64,000 nucleotides of DNA from JASGDN01 sp049841275 (GCA_049841275.1 JASGDN010000072.1:1-64000); one strand, 5' to 3'. Counted from the first letter of the stretch, positions 1 to 9,202 are shown. The notes: generated from the letters alone by a model not told the origin. Numbers and translations: made by a program.

Positions 1-77
1 ACATCCATGGCAGGCGCCCCTCTGTTTGGGGAACAGCCACCATCGTGGCCATAGCGCCCCCGTCGGACCACACTCGC

Positions 78-1130
78 CTACCGAGACCCACCGGCCTCCT
101 GTTTCGCGAGCAGCCGCTCCCGCTTCGCGCGCTCCTTCGCCTCCCGCTGGGCCTGACGTGCCCGCGCCCGCTGTCGCAGCCAGCGCTGTGTATTCCAGTT
201 GACAAACCCTCCGAACAGCATCACATGGGCCAGGAAGTAGAGGGACGCCACGATGAGGGTGATGAATCCGAGCACCTGCCCATACCGCCCAACACCGCCA
301 ATGATGCGGATGTAGATCGGGAACACCTGCGTCATCACAAGAAAGAGCGCCGATGCGATCAACGTACCCGGCAACACATCCCAGAATCGCTGCCCCGCGT
401 TCGGCAGGATGCGGTAGATCACGAGAAAGAGCACGAACGCCGATACGTAGGAGATCCCGTACGCAATCAGCTGAGCGCTCGTGCTGGCCAGAATGAAGCG
501 CTGCAACGCTTCCGGCAGATCCTGGTTCACGAAGAACGTCGTCACGATCGGCAGAATCGACGAGATGATGAATGAAAACGCGAAGAAGAGGATCACGACG
601 AATCCACGACGCTTCTCGCTGAAGTACCCGCTGCTGCGCACGCCGTAGATCCGGTTCAGGTTGCGCGCCAGCGAGCTGACGAAACCCGTTCCCGCCCAGG
701 CGAAACCGACCACACTCGCCAGGCCGAGCCAACCGCTGTTCTGCCGTGCATCCACCGCTTGCTGAAAGGCATCGGACGCCACACTACCCGCCGGAAACAC
801 ATCGTTGATGATCTTCAGGGCGCCATCCAGCACCTGCTGGTCGTTTCGCAGGAAATAGCCCGCCACCGAAATGATCAGGAAGAACATTGGCAACATGGCA
901 ACCAGCGCGTGGTAGGCCACCGAGGCGGCCAGGTCTCCTGCGGCTTTCCCCACGTATCCCCGGTAGAGCCAGCGAAACGGCAACACCATGCGTTTCCAGA
1001 ACGCGGGAACCCGGTTCAGCTGGCGCGAGAGGACATTGAAATCGATCTCTGGCGCCTTGCGTCCCTGATCGAGGACCGGGTCGTAGTACCGTCCGAAGCG
1101 ACCGCGCGCCTTGCCGATCAGCAGGGCCAT
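78..1130 (-). CDS. YihY/BrkB-family inner membrane protein
   Basis: A 350-residue polytopic membrane protein of the YihY/virulence factor BrkB family, whose molecular role is uncertain. About six hydrophobic segments are visible (roughly residues 70-95, 135-155, 180-205, 220-245, 250-275 and 280-310). The N-terminal part is soluble and the C-terminal tail is very rich in Arg, Lys and Ala, as is usual in this family. The ATG at 1130 overlaps the stop of the upstream Cache-SnoaL gene by one base (TGATG), so the two are probably translationally coupled. A TTG one codon earlier is possible but less likely. Length fits the family (about 300-350). The job is inferred only from family membership. 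Confidence 0.85.
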   Translation of the reverse strand: MALLIGKARGRFGRYYDPVLDQGRKAPEIDFNVLSRQLNRVPAFWKRMVLPFRWLYRGYVGKAAGDLAASVAYHALVAMLPMFFLIISVAGYFLRNDQQVLDGALKIINDVFPAGSVASDAFQQAVDARQNSGWLGLASVVGFAWAGTGFVSSLARNLNRIYGVRSSGYFSEKRRGFVVILFFAFSFIISSILPIVTTFFVNQDLPEALQRFILASTSAQLIAYGISYVSAFVLFLVIYRILPNAGQRFWDVLPGTLIASALFLVMTQVFPIYIRIIGGVGRYGQVLGFITLIVASLYFLAHVMLFGGFVNWNTQRWLRQRARARQAQREAKERAKRERLLAKQEAGGSR

Positions 1131-2644
1131 CAATGCCCCTCCTTCACACCTACCGATGCCCCGTCGTCATGCTTCGCGCCTCGGGAGCCCCGCTGGCGCC
1201 CGCGGCCCCAGGGGACGATCCGTCTCCAGCGCGGTGGTTTCTGCTCCGCTTCCTGCTGCCCGGCAGCGCGTTGAGGACGTTCCTCATGCACGGGAACGAG
1301 TGGGCCGAAGAGACTCCAGCTCTCGACGATCAGACTCCCATCGAACCGGTAGGTCTCCCCGCCCTCCGTCGCGACCAGACGGCCGCTTGGCGGCGTCCCG
1401 AAGAACTCTCCCAGATGCGTTCCCACCATGGTCACCCGCGCCACGATCGTGTCCTGGTCGGCGACCATCTGCCGCACATGAATGCTTCCATCGGGAAAGG
1501 CGGTCTTGAACGCGACGATCACCTGGCGCAGACCGTCGATGCCATCGGCTTGTCCCGGATTGCGACTGTGATCGACGTAGCGGGGACTGACTAGATCCTC
1601 CAGGCCTTCGATCTGCCCGGCCGAGAAGGCCTCGTAGAGCTGATGCACAACCCGCCTGCGACTCTCCGCATCGCCGGACGTGAAGAGATCCGCGCCGATC
1701 CATGCGGCGATGATCGATACCGCGGCCACGATCAGCAGACGCCCGACATTTTCCTGGAAGAGATTGTCGGCCCGGCTCACGATCTCGGCACGCGGCACGG
1801 CCACGGAGATGGCCGCCGGTCCGAAGTTCCGCACCGCTTCCGGCATCTCGATCGGGGAACTCGCATAAAGGAACGGTTTCCCGGTAACCGTCAGCAAGGT
1901 GCCGGTCTGATCCTCGACCGGAATCTCCACCCCCGGCACCGGCGTCGAAGCGATGTACGGGGGAATAGCGGCCTCGGCATCTCCGGGATACTGCGCCAGC
2001 AGCGTGCTCTTCCCGTTGTACATGCGGAACACCGTCCCCGAAGGCGGATTCGACTGCTCGGCGAACGATTGCAGCGCAGAGAAGGGGAGCGACACGAAGA
2101 CCAGGCGATCGACCGTTCCGCCATAGTCCGGCACGGGATACACATAGGTAATGGTGCCGCTTGGCGAACCGGGAAACACGGCGATATCGCTGATCGTCAT
2201 ATCCTTGGCGGCCAGCGCAGCCTGGAGATTCGCAGGCGTGTCCTGGAAGAAGGCTGGGCGTACGCCAGTCGCCTGACAGGGGATCGTCCCGTCGGCCATG
2301 ATGATCCCGATGTTCTGGTAGGTCGATGCGTTGTCGTCGCGCAAGGCCTTCACGAGCGCCATGCAGTCGTAGACATTGTCGCCACGCAGTTCCGGCAGCC
2401 GGGCGAGGGTCAGGAGATAGCGCCGCATCTGGTCGACGAGACGCTCCTGATCTCCCGCCGCGAGGTTCGCGAGGTTGGTCGCCTCCTGCTGCCCCGCGTC
2501 GAGGGCATCATCCCGCTGCTGGGACGCGGTGTAGTAGAGCAGGCCGAGCGCCGGCAGCGACGCCGCCAGGACCAGCATGACGAGACGGAAGCGAAGCGTA
2601 TGAATGTAGGGAAAATCGCGATACCAGCGCGCGAGCATACTCAT
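1130..2644 (-). CDS. Membrane protein with extracellular Cache-like sensor and cytoplasmic SnoaL-like domain
   Basis: 504 residues. A first membrane segment lies near residues 20-40. An extracytoplasmic Cache/PDC-like region follows (about 45-295, beginning with a helix that resembles the dimer stalk of chemoreceptors). A second membrane segment lies near 305-325. A SnoaL-like (NTF2-fold, ester-cyclase type) domain spans about 335-440, with the typical VDHSRNP and GTHLGEFFGTPPSGR stretches. The tail is basic and looks disordered. No HAMP, kinase, GGDEF or methyl-accepting domain is seen, so a ligand sensor is joined directly to a small-molecule-binding or cyclase-like fold. This may be a one-component receptor; the ligand is unknown. 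It is the first gene of a two-gene unit with the BrkB-like gene. Confidence 0.75.
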   Translation of the reverse strand: MSMLARWYRDFPYIHTLRFRLVMLVLAASLPALGLLYYTASQQRDDALDAGQQEATNLANLAAGDQERLVDQMRRYLLTLARLPELRGDNVYDCMALVKALRDDNASTYQNIGIIMADGTIPCQATGVRPAFFQDTPANLQAALAAKDMTISDIAVFPGSPSGTITYVYPVPDYGGTVDRLVFVSLPFSALQSFAEQSNPPSGTVFRMYNGKSTLLAQYPGDAEAAIPPYIASTPVPGVEIPVEDQTGTLLTVTGKPFLYASSPIEMPEAVRNFGPAAISVAVPRAEIVSRADNLFQENVGRLLIVAAVSIIAAWIGADLFTSGDAESRRRVVHQLYEAFSAGQIEGLEDLVSPRYVDHSRNPGQADGIDGLRQVIVAFKTAFPDGSIHVRQMVADQDTIVARVTMVGTHLGEFFGTPPSGRLVATEGGETYRFDGSLIVESWSLFGPLVPVHEERPQRAAGQQEAEQKPPRWRRIVPWGRGRQRGSRGAKHDDGASVGVKEGH

Positions 2645-2951
2645 TCCGCGTCACCGATCACGACATGCAACGGACATCATCGTTCCATGCCAGCATAGTC
2701 CCCTCGGCGATGTGATCTCGCCCGTGCGTCGATTTCCGTTGCCATTGCGTTCAGGTACACCGATTCGGTGCGGATTGTGTGGACAACTATAAGTCGTCAG
2801 CGTGGCGAGACCAAATCCGCATCGCCGCAATCCGTCACCGGCAATCGCGGTTCCGCGCCCCCTTGCGAAAACGGGGGGATCGGCGACACTCGGAACATAT
2901 GCCCCTCGCGGGCGGCCCCCATGCCGCCGATGTTCCCCCGGAAAGGTCTGC
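2645..2951. other. Divergent intergenic region
   Basis: 307 bases between the Cache-SnoaL gene (minus) and the M20 peptidase (plus). It must carry both promoters, but I could not fix a -35/-10 pair. A short C-run/G-run hairpin lies near 2860-2880. A GGAAAGG ribosome site at about 2940-2946 serves the ATG at 2952. Confidence 0.4.
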
Positions 2952-4349
2952 ATGCCCACGTCCCCATCCACCTCCCGCGCCCATCAGCTCGACGCCGTCC
3001 TCGCCACATTGGACGCATCCGCCACCCGCGAACGCAACCTCGTCGATCTCTTCCGCCTCCTCGCCCAGCCGAGCATCAGCGCGCAGGGCATCGGCATCCG
3101 GGAAACCGCCGCCATCGAGCTGGAGCTCCTGCAGGCGGCGGGACTCGAAACCCAGGTGATCGAGACGCCACGCCAGCCGATGATCTACGGCGAGTGGCTC
3201 GGCGCCGGAGCGGACAGACCGACCGTCCTCTTCTACGGCCACTACGATGTCCAGCCGCCCGACCCGCTCGACCTCTGGGTCTCACCGCCCTTCGAGCCGA
3301 CCATCCGCGACGGGCGGATCTATGCGCGCGGCGTGGCCGACAACAAGGCGCAGCACTTCAGCCACATCGCCGCCATCCGCGCTTGGCTGGAAACGACCGG
3401 CTCGCTGCCCGTCAACGTGAAGGTCCTGCTGGAAGGCGAAGAGGAGATCGGCAGCCCCAGCCTCGATGAGACGGTCCGCGCCCACAAGGACCTCTTCACG
3501 GCCGACCTCGTCTACACGTCCGACGGCCCAGTCACCGACGACCAGTATCCCGAGATCGAGTTCGGCGTGCGCGGCATGTGTTACGTCGAGCTACATGCCA
3601 CGGGACCGAACCGCGACCTCCACTCTGGCCACTGGGGCGGCGCTTCGCCGAACCCGATCTGGATGCTCGTCCGTGCCCTGAACACGATGATCGACGACCA
3701 GAACCACGTCCTGATCGAGGGCTTCTACGACAACGTGGCCACGCCTACTCCCGGCGCCCGCGCCGCGATGGACGCGCTCCCCTTCGATGTCTCCGCCGCG
3801 CTCGCCCGCATCGGTCTTGACCGCATGACGCCGCCGGACGACTTGCCCTACGCCGATCGCATCATGGCGCGTCCGACCCTGAACATCTGTGGCTTCACGG
3901 GCGGGTATGGCGGCCCCGGCAGCAAGACGATCATCCCGAGCGCCGCGACCGTAAAGATCGACATGCGCCTGGTCCCGAACCAGACGCCGGACGAGATCTG
4001 GGAGAAGATCGCCCGCCACGTCGCCACGCATTGCCCCAATGTCGAAATCGAGCGGGAGGACGGTGGGATGCTGCCCTCCTACACCCCGGTCGAGCATCCG
4101 CTCGCGGAGCCGGTGCGCCGGGCGATCGCCCGAGGGTTCGGCAAGCGCCCGATCGACATCCCGCTCACCGGCGGCAGCCTGCCGGACGCGACGTGGACGA
4201 AGACGCTGGGCCTGCCCTCGTTCATGGTGCCCTACGGCGCGCCCGAGCAGGCGAACCATTCGCCGAACGAGAGCTACCGGCTGGAGCGCCTCTGGCAAGG
4301 CATGGCGACCAGCGCCGCCCTGCTCGCCGAATTGAGCAACGAGAAGTGA
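2952..4349 (+). CDS. M20-family metallopeptidase (dipeptidase)
   Basis: 465-residue zinc dipeptidase-type protein of family M20 (ArgE/DapE/CNDP-like). Metal-binding signatures are visible: FYGHYDVQP (His and Asp), a GVADNKAQ stretch, then LLEGEEEIGSP carrying the catalytic Glu and a metal-ligand Glu, and later YTSDGP. The dimerisation domain includes the DLHSGHWGG stretch. The C-terminal LPDATWTK and NHSPNE segments match the last His/Glu ligand region. The reading frame is open from 2802, but the ATG at 2952 is preferred because it follows GGAAAGG and starts where family homology begins. Probably cytoplasmic, hydrolysing dipeptides or N-acyl amino acids; substrate not determinable. Confidence 0.88.
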   Translation: MPTSPSTSRAHQLDAVLATLDASATRERNLVDLFRLLAQPSISAQGIGIRETAAIELELLQAAGLETQVIETPRQPMIYGEWLGAGADRPTVLFYGHYDVQPPDPLDLWVSPPFEPTIRDGRIYARGVADNKAQHFSHIAAIRAWLETTGSLPVNVKVLLEGEEEIGSPSLDETVRAHKDLFTADLVYTSDGPVTDDQYPEIEFGVRGMCYVELHATGPNRDLHSGHWGGASPNPIWMLVRALNTMIDDQNHVLIEGFYDNVATPTPGARAAMDALPFDVSAALARIGLDRMTPPDDLPYADRIMARPTLNICGFTGGYGGPGSKTIIPSAATVKIDMRLVPNQTPDEIWEKIARHVATHCPNVEIEREDGGMLPSYTPVEHPLAEPVRRAIARGFGKRPIDIPLTGGSLPDATWTKTLGLPSFMVPYGAPEQANHSPNESYRLERLWQGMATSAALLAELSNEK

Positions 4350-4362
4350 GAAACGAATCCGG

Positions 4363-4383
4363 ATAGAGCGAAATTCGCAATGG
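4363..4383 (+). repeat. Dispersed 21-base repeat, copy 1
   Basis: A 21-base stretch beginning ATAGAGCGAAATTCG and ending AATGG. It recurs on the opposite strand at 31529-31549 with a single mismatch. Both copies lie in gaps just beyond gene ends. Function unknown. Confidence 0.6.
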
Positions 4384-4464
4384 TAGCCAAGAAGCGAAAT
4401 CAACCCATGCAGGAGCGATCCTCGCCGCTGCGGCGACCGTCCTCTGGTTCCGGGACGTGACCTC

Positions 4465-4546
4465 GGCGCGACCAATGTGTCGCGCCGTACGAACGTCATG
4501 CAACACGGATACCGTCGTTCGTACGGCGGCACCAACGTGTGCCGCC
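4465..4546. repeat. Three-hairpin structured repeat (REP/MITE-like)
   Basis: 82 bases between the convergent M20 and RpiR genes. Two outer hairpins have the form GGCGCGAC-CAATGT-GTCGCGCC (4465-4486) and GGCGGCAC-CAACGT-GTGCCGCC (4525-4546), with related loops. A perfect 10-base stem, CGTACGAACG (4486-4495) with CGTTCGTACG (4516-4525), closes the centre. It may serve as a shared terminator or be a non-autonomous repeat. Confidence 0.65.
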
Positions 4547-4566
4547 TCAACGCCGTGCCCGCGCCC

Positions 4567-5472
4567 CTACTCATCCGCGTAGGCGTCGAAGGCGTCCCAC
4601 AGGATCTCCGCCGTGCGCAGGCGTTCTCCTGCAGCATCCCGGCGAACGGCAGCGACCTCCTCCAGCAATGCATGGACGAGGCTCGCACCCGGTGCAAACG
4701 AGGGCATCAGGCGCAACGTTCCCGTCCGCGCGATCAATACGCGATCGGCGGCGCGCGCAGCCGGACTCGACCGGTGGTCCGTCAGGGCGATCGTGGCCGC
4801 CCCCAGCGACCGCGCCTGCCGCAGCACCTCTACCGTCAGCCGGTCGACGCGCCGGAAGCTGATCGCCACGACAAGATCGTCCACGCCGATGCCGATCATC
4901 TGGTCCGGCAGGTCGCCCGCGCTCCCCGTCAGGATCCGCACATCGTCCAGGAGCAAACGGAGGCCGATCCCCAGCATCAACGCCAGCCCATGCGAGCCGC
5001 GTTCCCCGATCACCAGCACGCGCCGGGCGCCTATCAGCGCGGAGACCGTCGCCGCGATCTCCTCCGGCGACAGGTCTTCCGCCATCTCGCGGATCAGCGC
5101 GGCATCGTCCGCCATCACCTGTGCAGCAATCGTCCCCGGCGCATCGGGAACGCCGCCCGCACGATCCTCGCGCAGCCGATCATCGACGGGCGCCACGAAG
5201 CGATCGCGCAGGTGACGCTGGAGGTCGGGATACCCTGCGAAACCCAGCGCCTGCGCCGCCCGCGTCACCGTCGCCTCGGAGACGCCGCTCGCCGCCGCCA
5301 GCTCCGGCGCCGAGATGACCGCGCCATAGCGCGTGTCTGCCAGCAGGCGATCGATCACCTTGCGCTGCCCGATCGAAAGATTGCCGTAGTGTTCGGCAAT
5401 CGCACGATCGATCGCCGCCAACCCCGTGCCGTCCGGCAATCCCGAAACTGGAGCCGCGCTCCCACCTACCAT
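4567..5472 (-). CDS. RpiR/MurR-family transcriptional regulator (HTH + SIS)
   Basis: 301 residues. An N-terminal RpiR helix-turn-helix (about 30-95) includes the GVSEATVTRAAQALGF recognition region. A SIS sugar-phosphate-binding domain (about 125-260) starts at RRVLVIGERGSHGLA. The family senses phosphorylated sugars or sugar acids. The start overlaps the end of gudD by 7 bases, so the two are cotranscribed and this protein probably regulates glucarate use. The likely target is the palindrome at 6853-6868 upstream of both gudD and kdgD; that link is inference. Confidence 0.88.
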   Translation of the reverse strand: MVGGSAAPVSGLPDGTGLAAIDRAIAEHYGNLSIGQRKVIDRLLADTRYGAVISAPELAAASGVSEATVTRAAQALGFAGYPDLQRHLRDRFVAPVDDRLREDRAGGVPDAPGTIAAQVMADDAALIREMAEDLSPEEIAATVSALIGARRVLVIGERGSHGLALMLGIGLRLLLDDVRILTGSAGDLPDQMIGIGVDDLVVAISFRRVDRLTVEVLRQARSLGAATIALTDHRSSPAARAADRVLIARTGTLRLMPSFAPGASLVHALLEEVAAVRRDAAGERLRTAEILWDAFDAYADE

Positions 5473-6788
5473 CGCGGCAGGAGCTTCTCGTAGGTCGGGT
5501 CGTAGACCTTGCGCATGTAGGTCGTATCGTCACGGTCGCGGTACGGAATGCGGTCGAACCGTTCCTTGCCGCGTGCGAGGGCGTCGCGGTCGATCTCGAT
5601 CCCCAGGCCCGGCGTCGTTGGCACCGGCACCGCGCCATCCACGAACCGGATCGGACCGCCCTGCACGATGTCATCCGCCGGATAAAGCCACGGGTAGTGG
5701 GTGTCGGCGTCGTAGGTCAGGCCCGGCGTCGCGGCGGCAAGGTGCGTCATCGCCATCAGCGAGACGCCGAGGTGCGAGTTCGAGTGCATGCTCAGGCCGA
5801 GGTGGTAGGTCGAGCAGATGCGGCCAAGCTCCACCACCGCGCGGAGTCCGCCCCAGTAGTGATGGTCGCCGAGGATGACCTGCACCGCATCCTTCGCGTT
5901 CAACTCCGGGATGTCGTCGAAGCTGGTGACGCACATGTTGGTCGCGTTCGGAAGGTCGATCCCCTTCGCCAGCAGCCCCTTGCGCACGGCGGACATCCCG
6001 TCGATGCCCGGCGTCGGATCCTCGAAATACTCCAGCGTGCCAGCCAGCTTCTCGCCGACCGCGATGGAGGTCTCCACGGTCCAGGCGGCGTTCGGGTCGA
6101 TCCGTAGCGGCATGTCCGGTCCGAAGGCATCGCGCAGGGCAATGATCGCGTCGGCCTCGACCATCGGCTCGAAGACGCCCGCCTTCAGCTTGATGCTCTT
6201 GAACCCGTAGCGGTCGATGAAATCCTTCGCCTGCTGCACCACCTGGTCCGGGGTCAGCGCCTCACCGTAGACATCCTCGCGCAAGTCGGCGCCCTCACCA
6301 CCACCACCCGCGTACTTGTAGAAGAGGTAGGCGCTGAACGGCGCCGAGTCCCGCACGCGGCCGCCAAGCATCTCCGCGACCGGCAGTCCCAATGCGTGCC
6401 CGCCGAGGTCGAGTGCGGCGACCTCGATCGGGCTGAAGGTACGCGGCAGGGCGCTGTTGACGCGGCGCGGCGTGAGGTCGAACTGCTTCAGCGCCGGATC
6501 GGCTTGAGCATCGACCACCGGCGCATCGGGCGGCGAGATGTGTGCCGAGACGATCTCGTACAACCGGTTGGTGTTGAGCGCATCGGCGCCAACCACCTGC
6601 TCGCGCAAGGCCAGCAGGTCCTCGTAGAGCTTCGTCGAATACGACGCCTCGCCGAAGCCGCTCTTGCCATCCTCGCCCACGAGTTCGACGATCACGCGGT
6701 TCACGTACGGCTCGTGGACGCCAACCGAGTTGCGCAACGGCGCATCGGCAATCGCGACCGGCGTGACATGCATTTGCTTGATCTTCAT
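5466..6788 (-). CDS. gudD: Glucarate dehydratase (enolase superfamily)
   Basis: 440 residues, cytoplasmic. Predicted to dehydrate D-glucarate to 5-keto-4-deoxyglucarate. The enolase-superfamily active site is intact: the KLK base motif (FKSIKLKAG), metal ligands in RIDPNAAW and YFEDPTPG, the ATNMCVTSFDD strand, GDHHYWGG, and the catalytic His in MHSNSHLGVS. These match the glucarate dehydratase subgroup, whose members are about 440-450 residues. It sits divergent from the next pathway enzyme (kdgD) and is translationally coupled to an RpiR regulator, which supports the assignment. A galactarate-active relative cannot be ruled out. Confidence 0.9.
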   Translation of the reverse strand: MKIKQMHVTPVAIADAPLRNSVGVHEPYVNRVIVELVGEDGKSGFGEASYSTKLYEDLLALREQVVGADALNTNRLYEIVSAHISPPDAPVVDAQADPALKQFDLTPRRVNSALPRTFSPIEVAALDLGGHALGLPVAEMLGGRVRDSAPFSAYLFYKYAGGGGEGADLREDVYGEALTPDQVVQQAKDFIDRYGFKSIKLKAGVFEPMVEADAIIALRDAFGPDMPLRIDPNAAWTVETSIAVGEKLAGTLEYFEDPTPGIDGMSAVRKGLLAKGIDLPNATNMCVTSFDDIPELNAKDAVQVILGDHHYWGGLRAVVELGRICSTYHLGLSMHSNSHLGVSLMAMTHLAAATPGLTYDADTHYPWLYPADDIVQGGPIRFVDGAVPVPTTPGLGIEIDRDALARGKERFDRIPYRDRDDTTYMRKVYDPTYEKLLPRW

Positions 6789-6852
6789 CGTTCGTTGCTC
6801 CCATCGCCCGGACCGTCATACTGTCATCCGGATTGCAACCATATCCATGTCG

Positions 6853-6868
6853 TGCAAGTTGACTTGCA
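6853..6868. promoter_or_regulatory. Palindromic operator in the gudD-kdgD divergent region
   Basis: The 16-base sequence TGCAAGT-TG-ACTTGCA is a perfect 7+7 inverted repeat with a 2-base centre. It sits 65 bases upstream of gudD and 81 bases upstream of kdgD. A further half-like TTGCA lies at about 6875-6879. It is the best candidate site for the RpiR-family regulator encoded behind gudD, though a GntR- or LacI-type protein could also use such a site. Confidence 0.55.
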
Positions 6869-6948
6869 GGCCAATTGCAGGGATGATAGCAGCACCGATG
6901 CCGCTGTCAACGGCGGCTAGCCTGTCGATTCCTGCCGGAGATCTTCTC

Positions 6949-7911
6949 ATGCCAGCGATCCGTCCCGACCAGTTGCGCGGCGCCCTTGCCTTCCCGATCA
7001 CCCCCTACGCTCCCGATGGCTCCGTCGACCTCGACGCCGTTCGCGAGAACGCCGCGTTCCTTGCGACCAGCCGCATCGCCGCCATCGTCGCCCCCAGCGG
7101 CACCGGCGAGATCTTCGCCCTCACCCCAGAGGAAGCGACCGCCATCGTCAAGGCGACCGTCGAGGCCGCGGGCGACAAGCCGGTGATCGCCGCCGCCGGG
7201 ATCGGCCCGACGCTCGGCGCCCGCATGGCGAAAGAGGCCGAGGAAGCGGGAGCATCGGCGATCATGGTGGTGCCGCCCTACTACGGCAAGCCAGACGCCG
7301 AGGGTCTGATCGAGTACTACGCAACGATCGCGGCGGGCACGTCCCTGCCAATCATCCCCTACGCCCGCGATGCGGCATTGTTCTCCCCGGCGCAGGTCGT
7401 GAAGCTGGTCGAGCGTGTGCCGCAGGTGATCGCCTTCAAGGATGGCCGCGCCGATGTCCGCCTGTTCCAGCAGATCCGCGAGTATGTGAGCGCGAAGCTC
7501 GGCGCGGACCGCCAACCACTCGTCTGGCTGGCAGGTTCCGGCGACGACCTCGTTGGACCGTACTTCGCAGCAGGCGCGGAGGGATACACCTCGTCGCTGG
7601 CCTGCTTCTGGCCGGAGGCGTCCGCCGAGCTCTACGACTTCATGACGGCGGGTGACTATGCCGGACTGGCGACGTACCACGCGCGGGTCGTGGCGCCGAT
7701 CTACGCGATGCGCCAGCGCAAGCCGGGCTACGAGGTCTCGGTGATGAAGGCGGCGGTCGATCTGCTCGGCTACACGGCAGGTCCGTCCCGCGCGCCGCTC
7801 GCGAACCTCACGCAGGACGAAATCGCCGAACTGGACACCCTGCTGAAGGCGCTGAAGGTGCCGACCAAGGCCAACCGTGCCAAGGTCCTCACCGGCGTCG
7901 GCGACGACTAG
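6949..7911 (+). CDS. kdgD: 5-dehydro-4-deoxyglucarate dehydratase (DHDPS family)
   Basis: 320 residues of the dihydrodipicolinate synthase/N-acetylneuraminate lyase TIM-barrel family. Predicted to turn 5-keto-4-deoxyglucarate into 2,5-dioxopentanoate with loss of CO2 and water. Visible features are the PSGTGE motif near the N-terminus, the catalytic Tyr in IIPYARDA and the Schiff-base Lys in VIAFKDGRAD. The frame is open from 6664, but the ATG at 6949, with GGAG at 6937-6940, starts at the conserved LRGALAFPITPY and is preferred. Divergent from gudD, the preceding pathway step. Family length is about 300, so this is normal. Confidence 0.9.
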   Translation: MPAIRPDQLRGALAFPITPYAPDGSVDLDAVRENAAFLATSRIAAIVAPSGTGEIFALTPEEATAIVKATVEAAGDKPVIAAAGIGPTLGARMAKEAEEAGASAIMVVPPYYGKPDAEGLIEYYATIAAGTSLPIIPYARDAALFSPAQVVKLVERVPQVIAFKDGRADVRLFQQIREYVSAKLGADRQPLVWLAGSGDDLVGPYFAAGAEGYTSSLACFWPEASAELYDFMTAGDYAGLATYHARVVAPIYAMRQRKPGYEVSVMKAAVDLLGYTAGPSRAPLANLTQDEIAELDTLLKALKVPTKANRAKVLTGVGDD

Positions 7912-7933
7912 CCTCCGGCCGATCGGGGAACGA

Positions 7934-7980
7934 CGGAACCCTGGGAACCGGGATTGGTGTCCCGGCCCCAGGGGTTTCCG
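7934..7980 (+). terminator. Hairpin behind kdgD
   Basis: Imperfect GC-rich inverted repeat with arms of about 20 bases and a 6-base loop (ttggtg), 22 bases after the kdgD stop. No T-run follows. Confidence 0.5.
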
Positions 7981-8121
7981 CGTTGTACCGATAGGCGACA
8001 ATCGCGCTATCCTTCAGATAGCGTTGGATGAAACCACCACCCTGGTTTCATCGCCGGCAGCGAAATCGGGTTCCGCGCCTCCGCTGTCGTCCTCTTCCAT
8101 TCGTGATTGGGCTCCTCCCGA

Positions 8122-9180
8122 ATGACCGCACCAGACACCGCTCCCGCCACCGCCGTCTCCCCGAAGAAACCCTTTCGCCTCGGCTTCTTCTCCTACGTCG
8201 ATGGCCGCACGCACGACGCCCCGGCAGCACAGACCTACGCCGACACCGTCGCCGCCTACACCCGCGCCGACGAACTCGGGATCGATGTCGGCTGGTTCGC
8301 CCAACACCACTTCAACCAGCACGGCGGCCTGCCAACCCCCTTCGTGCTCTTCGCGTCCCTCGCCGCACGCACCCGGCAGATTGGTTTCGGCACAGCGGTC
8401 CTCACGCTCCCGATCGAGGACCCCATCCACCTCGCGGAATCGGCCGCTGTCTTCGAGACGCTGCATCCGGATCGCCTGCACCTCGGGTTCGGCACGGGAT
8501 TCGCCAATGATGTCGTGCTGGACACCTTCAACCAGCCAAACAAGAACCGCCGCGAGGTCTACGATGCCGCCATCGCGACGATCCAGCACGCCTTCGATGG
8601 CGATGTCCTGAACGCGCAGGGCGATGTGCTCTATCCCGCCGCGCCACAGCTGCGCGAGCGCCTCTGGGAATCGCCGGGCTCGGTCGAGCGCGTCATCCAG
8701 GTCGGGCAGCGCGGCAACGGCCTCCTGCTCTCCCGCGTCGCCATCGGCACCGACCGCGATACGGACGAGATCCAGCGTGAACTCGTGGACGCCTACGTCA
8801 ACGCGTTGCCGAAGGGGGTCGAACCCCGCATCGGCCTCTCGCGGACGGTCTATCCGTCGGGCGATCCTGCCGTTTCCCGCCGCAATCTGGAGGCAGGCGT
8901 CCTCGCCGACCGGGAACGCAACGCGAAACAGGGACGCCCCCAGCCCCCACGCACGATGGACGAGGACTTCGCGTTCTACAGCATCCATTGGGGCACGCCG
9001 GAGATGGTGATCGAAAGCCTCTCGCAGGAACCGTTGCTGCCGGAGATCACCGACCTCATCGTCCAATTCTCGCCCGGCACCCAGGCACTGGAGGAGACGC
9101 TCGAAGGGCTCGACCTGCTCGCTACCAGGGTTGCCCCGGCGCTCGGCTGGGTCCCGGCAAACGCCGTCGCTGCCTCCTGA
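8122..9180 (+). CDS. LLM-class flavin-dependent oxidoreductase
   Basis: 352-residue bacterial-luciferase-like TIM barrel, using FMN or F420. The typical opening (FRLGFFSYVDG), the GWFAQHHFNQHGG loop, the FGTAVLTLPIEDPIHLAE strand and the LHLGFGTGF turn are all present. The substrate cannot be read from sequence. Initiation is uncertain: the ATG at 8122 has no good ribosome site, and a TTG at 8107 in the same frame is no better. It ends 23 bases before a long perfect dyad. Confidence 0.85.
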   Translation: MTAPDTAPATAVSPKKPFRLGFFSYVDGRTHDAPAAQTYADTVAAYTRADELGIDVGWFAQHHFNQHGGLPTPFVLFASLAARTRQIGFGTAVLTLPIEDPIHLAESAAVFETLHPDRLHLGFGTGFANDVVLDTFNQPNKNRREVYDAAIATIQHAFDGDVLNAQGDVLYPAAPQLRERLWESPGSVERVIQVGQRGNGLLLSRVAIGTDRDTDEIQRELVDAYVNALPKGVEPRIGLSRTVYPSGDPAVSRRNLEAGVLADRERNAKQGRPQPPRTMDEDFAFYSIHWGTPEMVIESLSQEPLLPEITDLIVQFSPGTQALEETLEGLDLLATRVAPALGWVPANAVAAS

Positions 9181-9202
9181 TCCTCGCCCCCGCCTGACCC
9201 CC

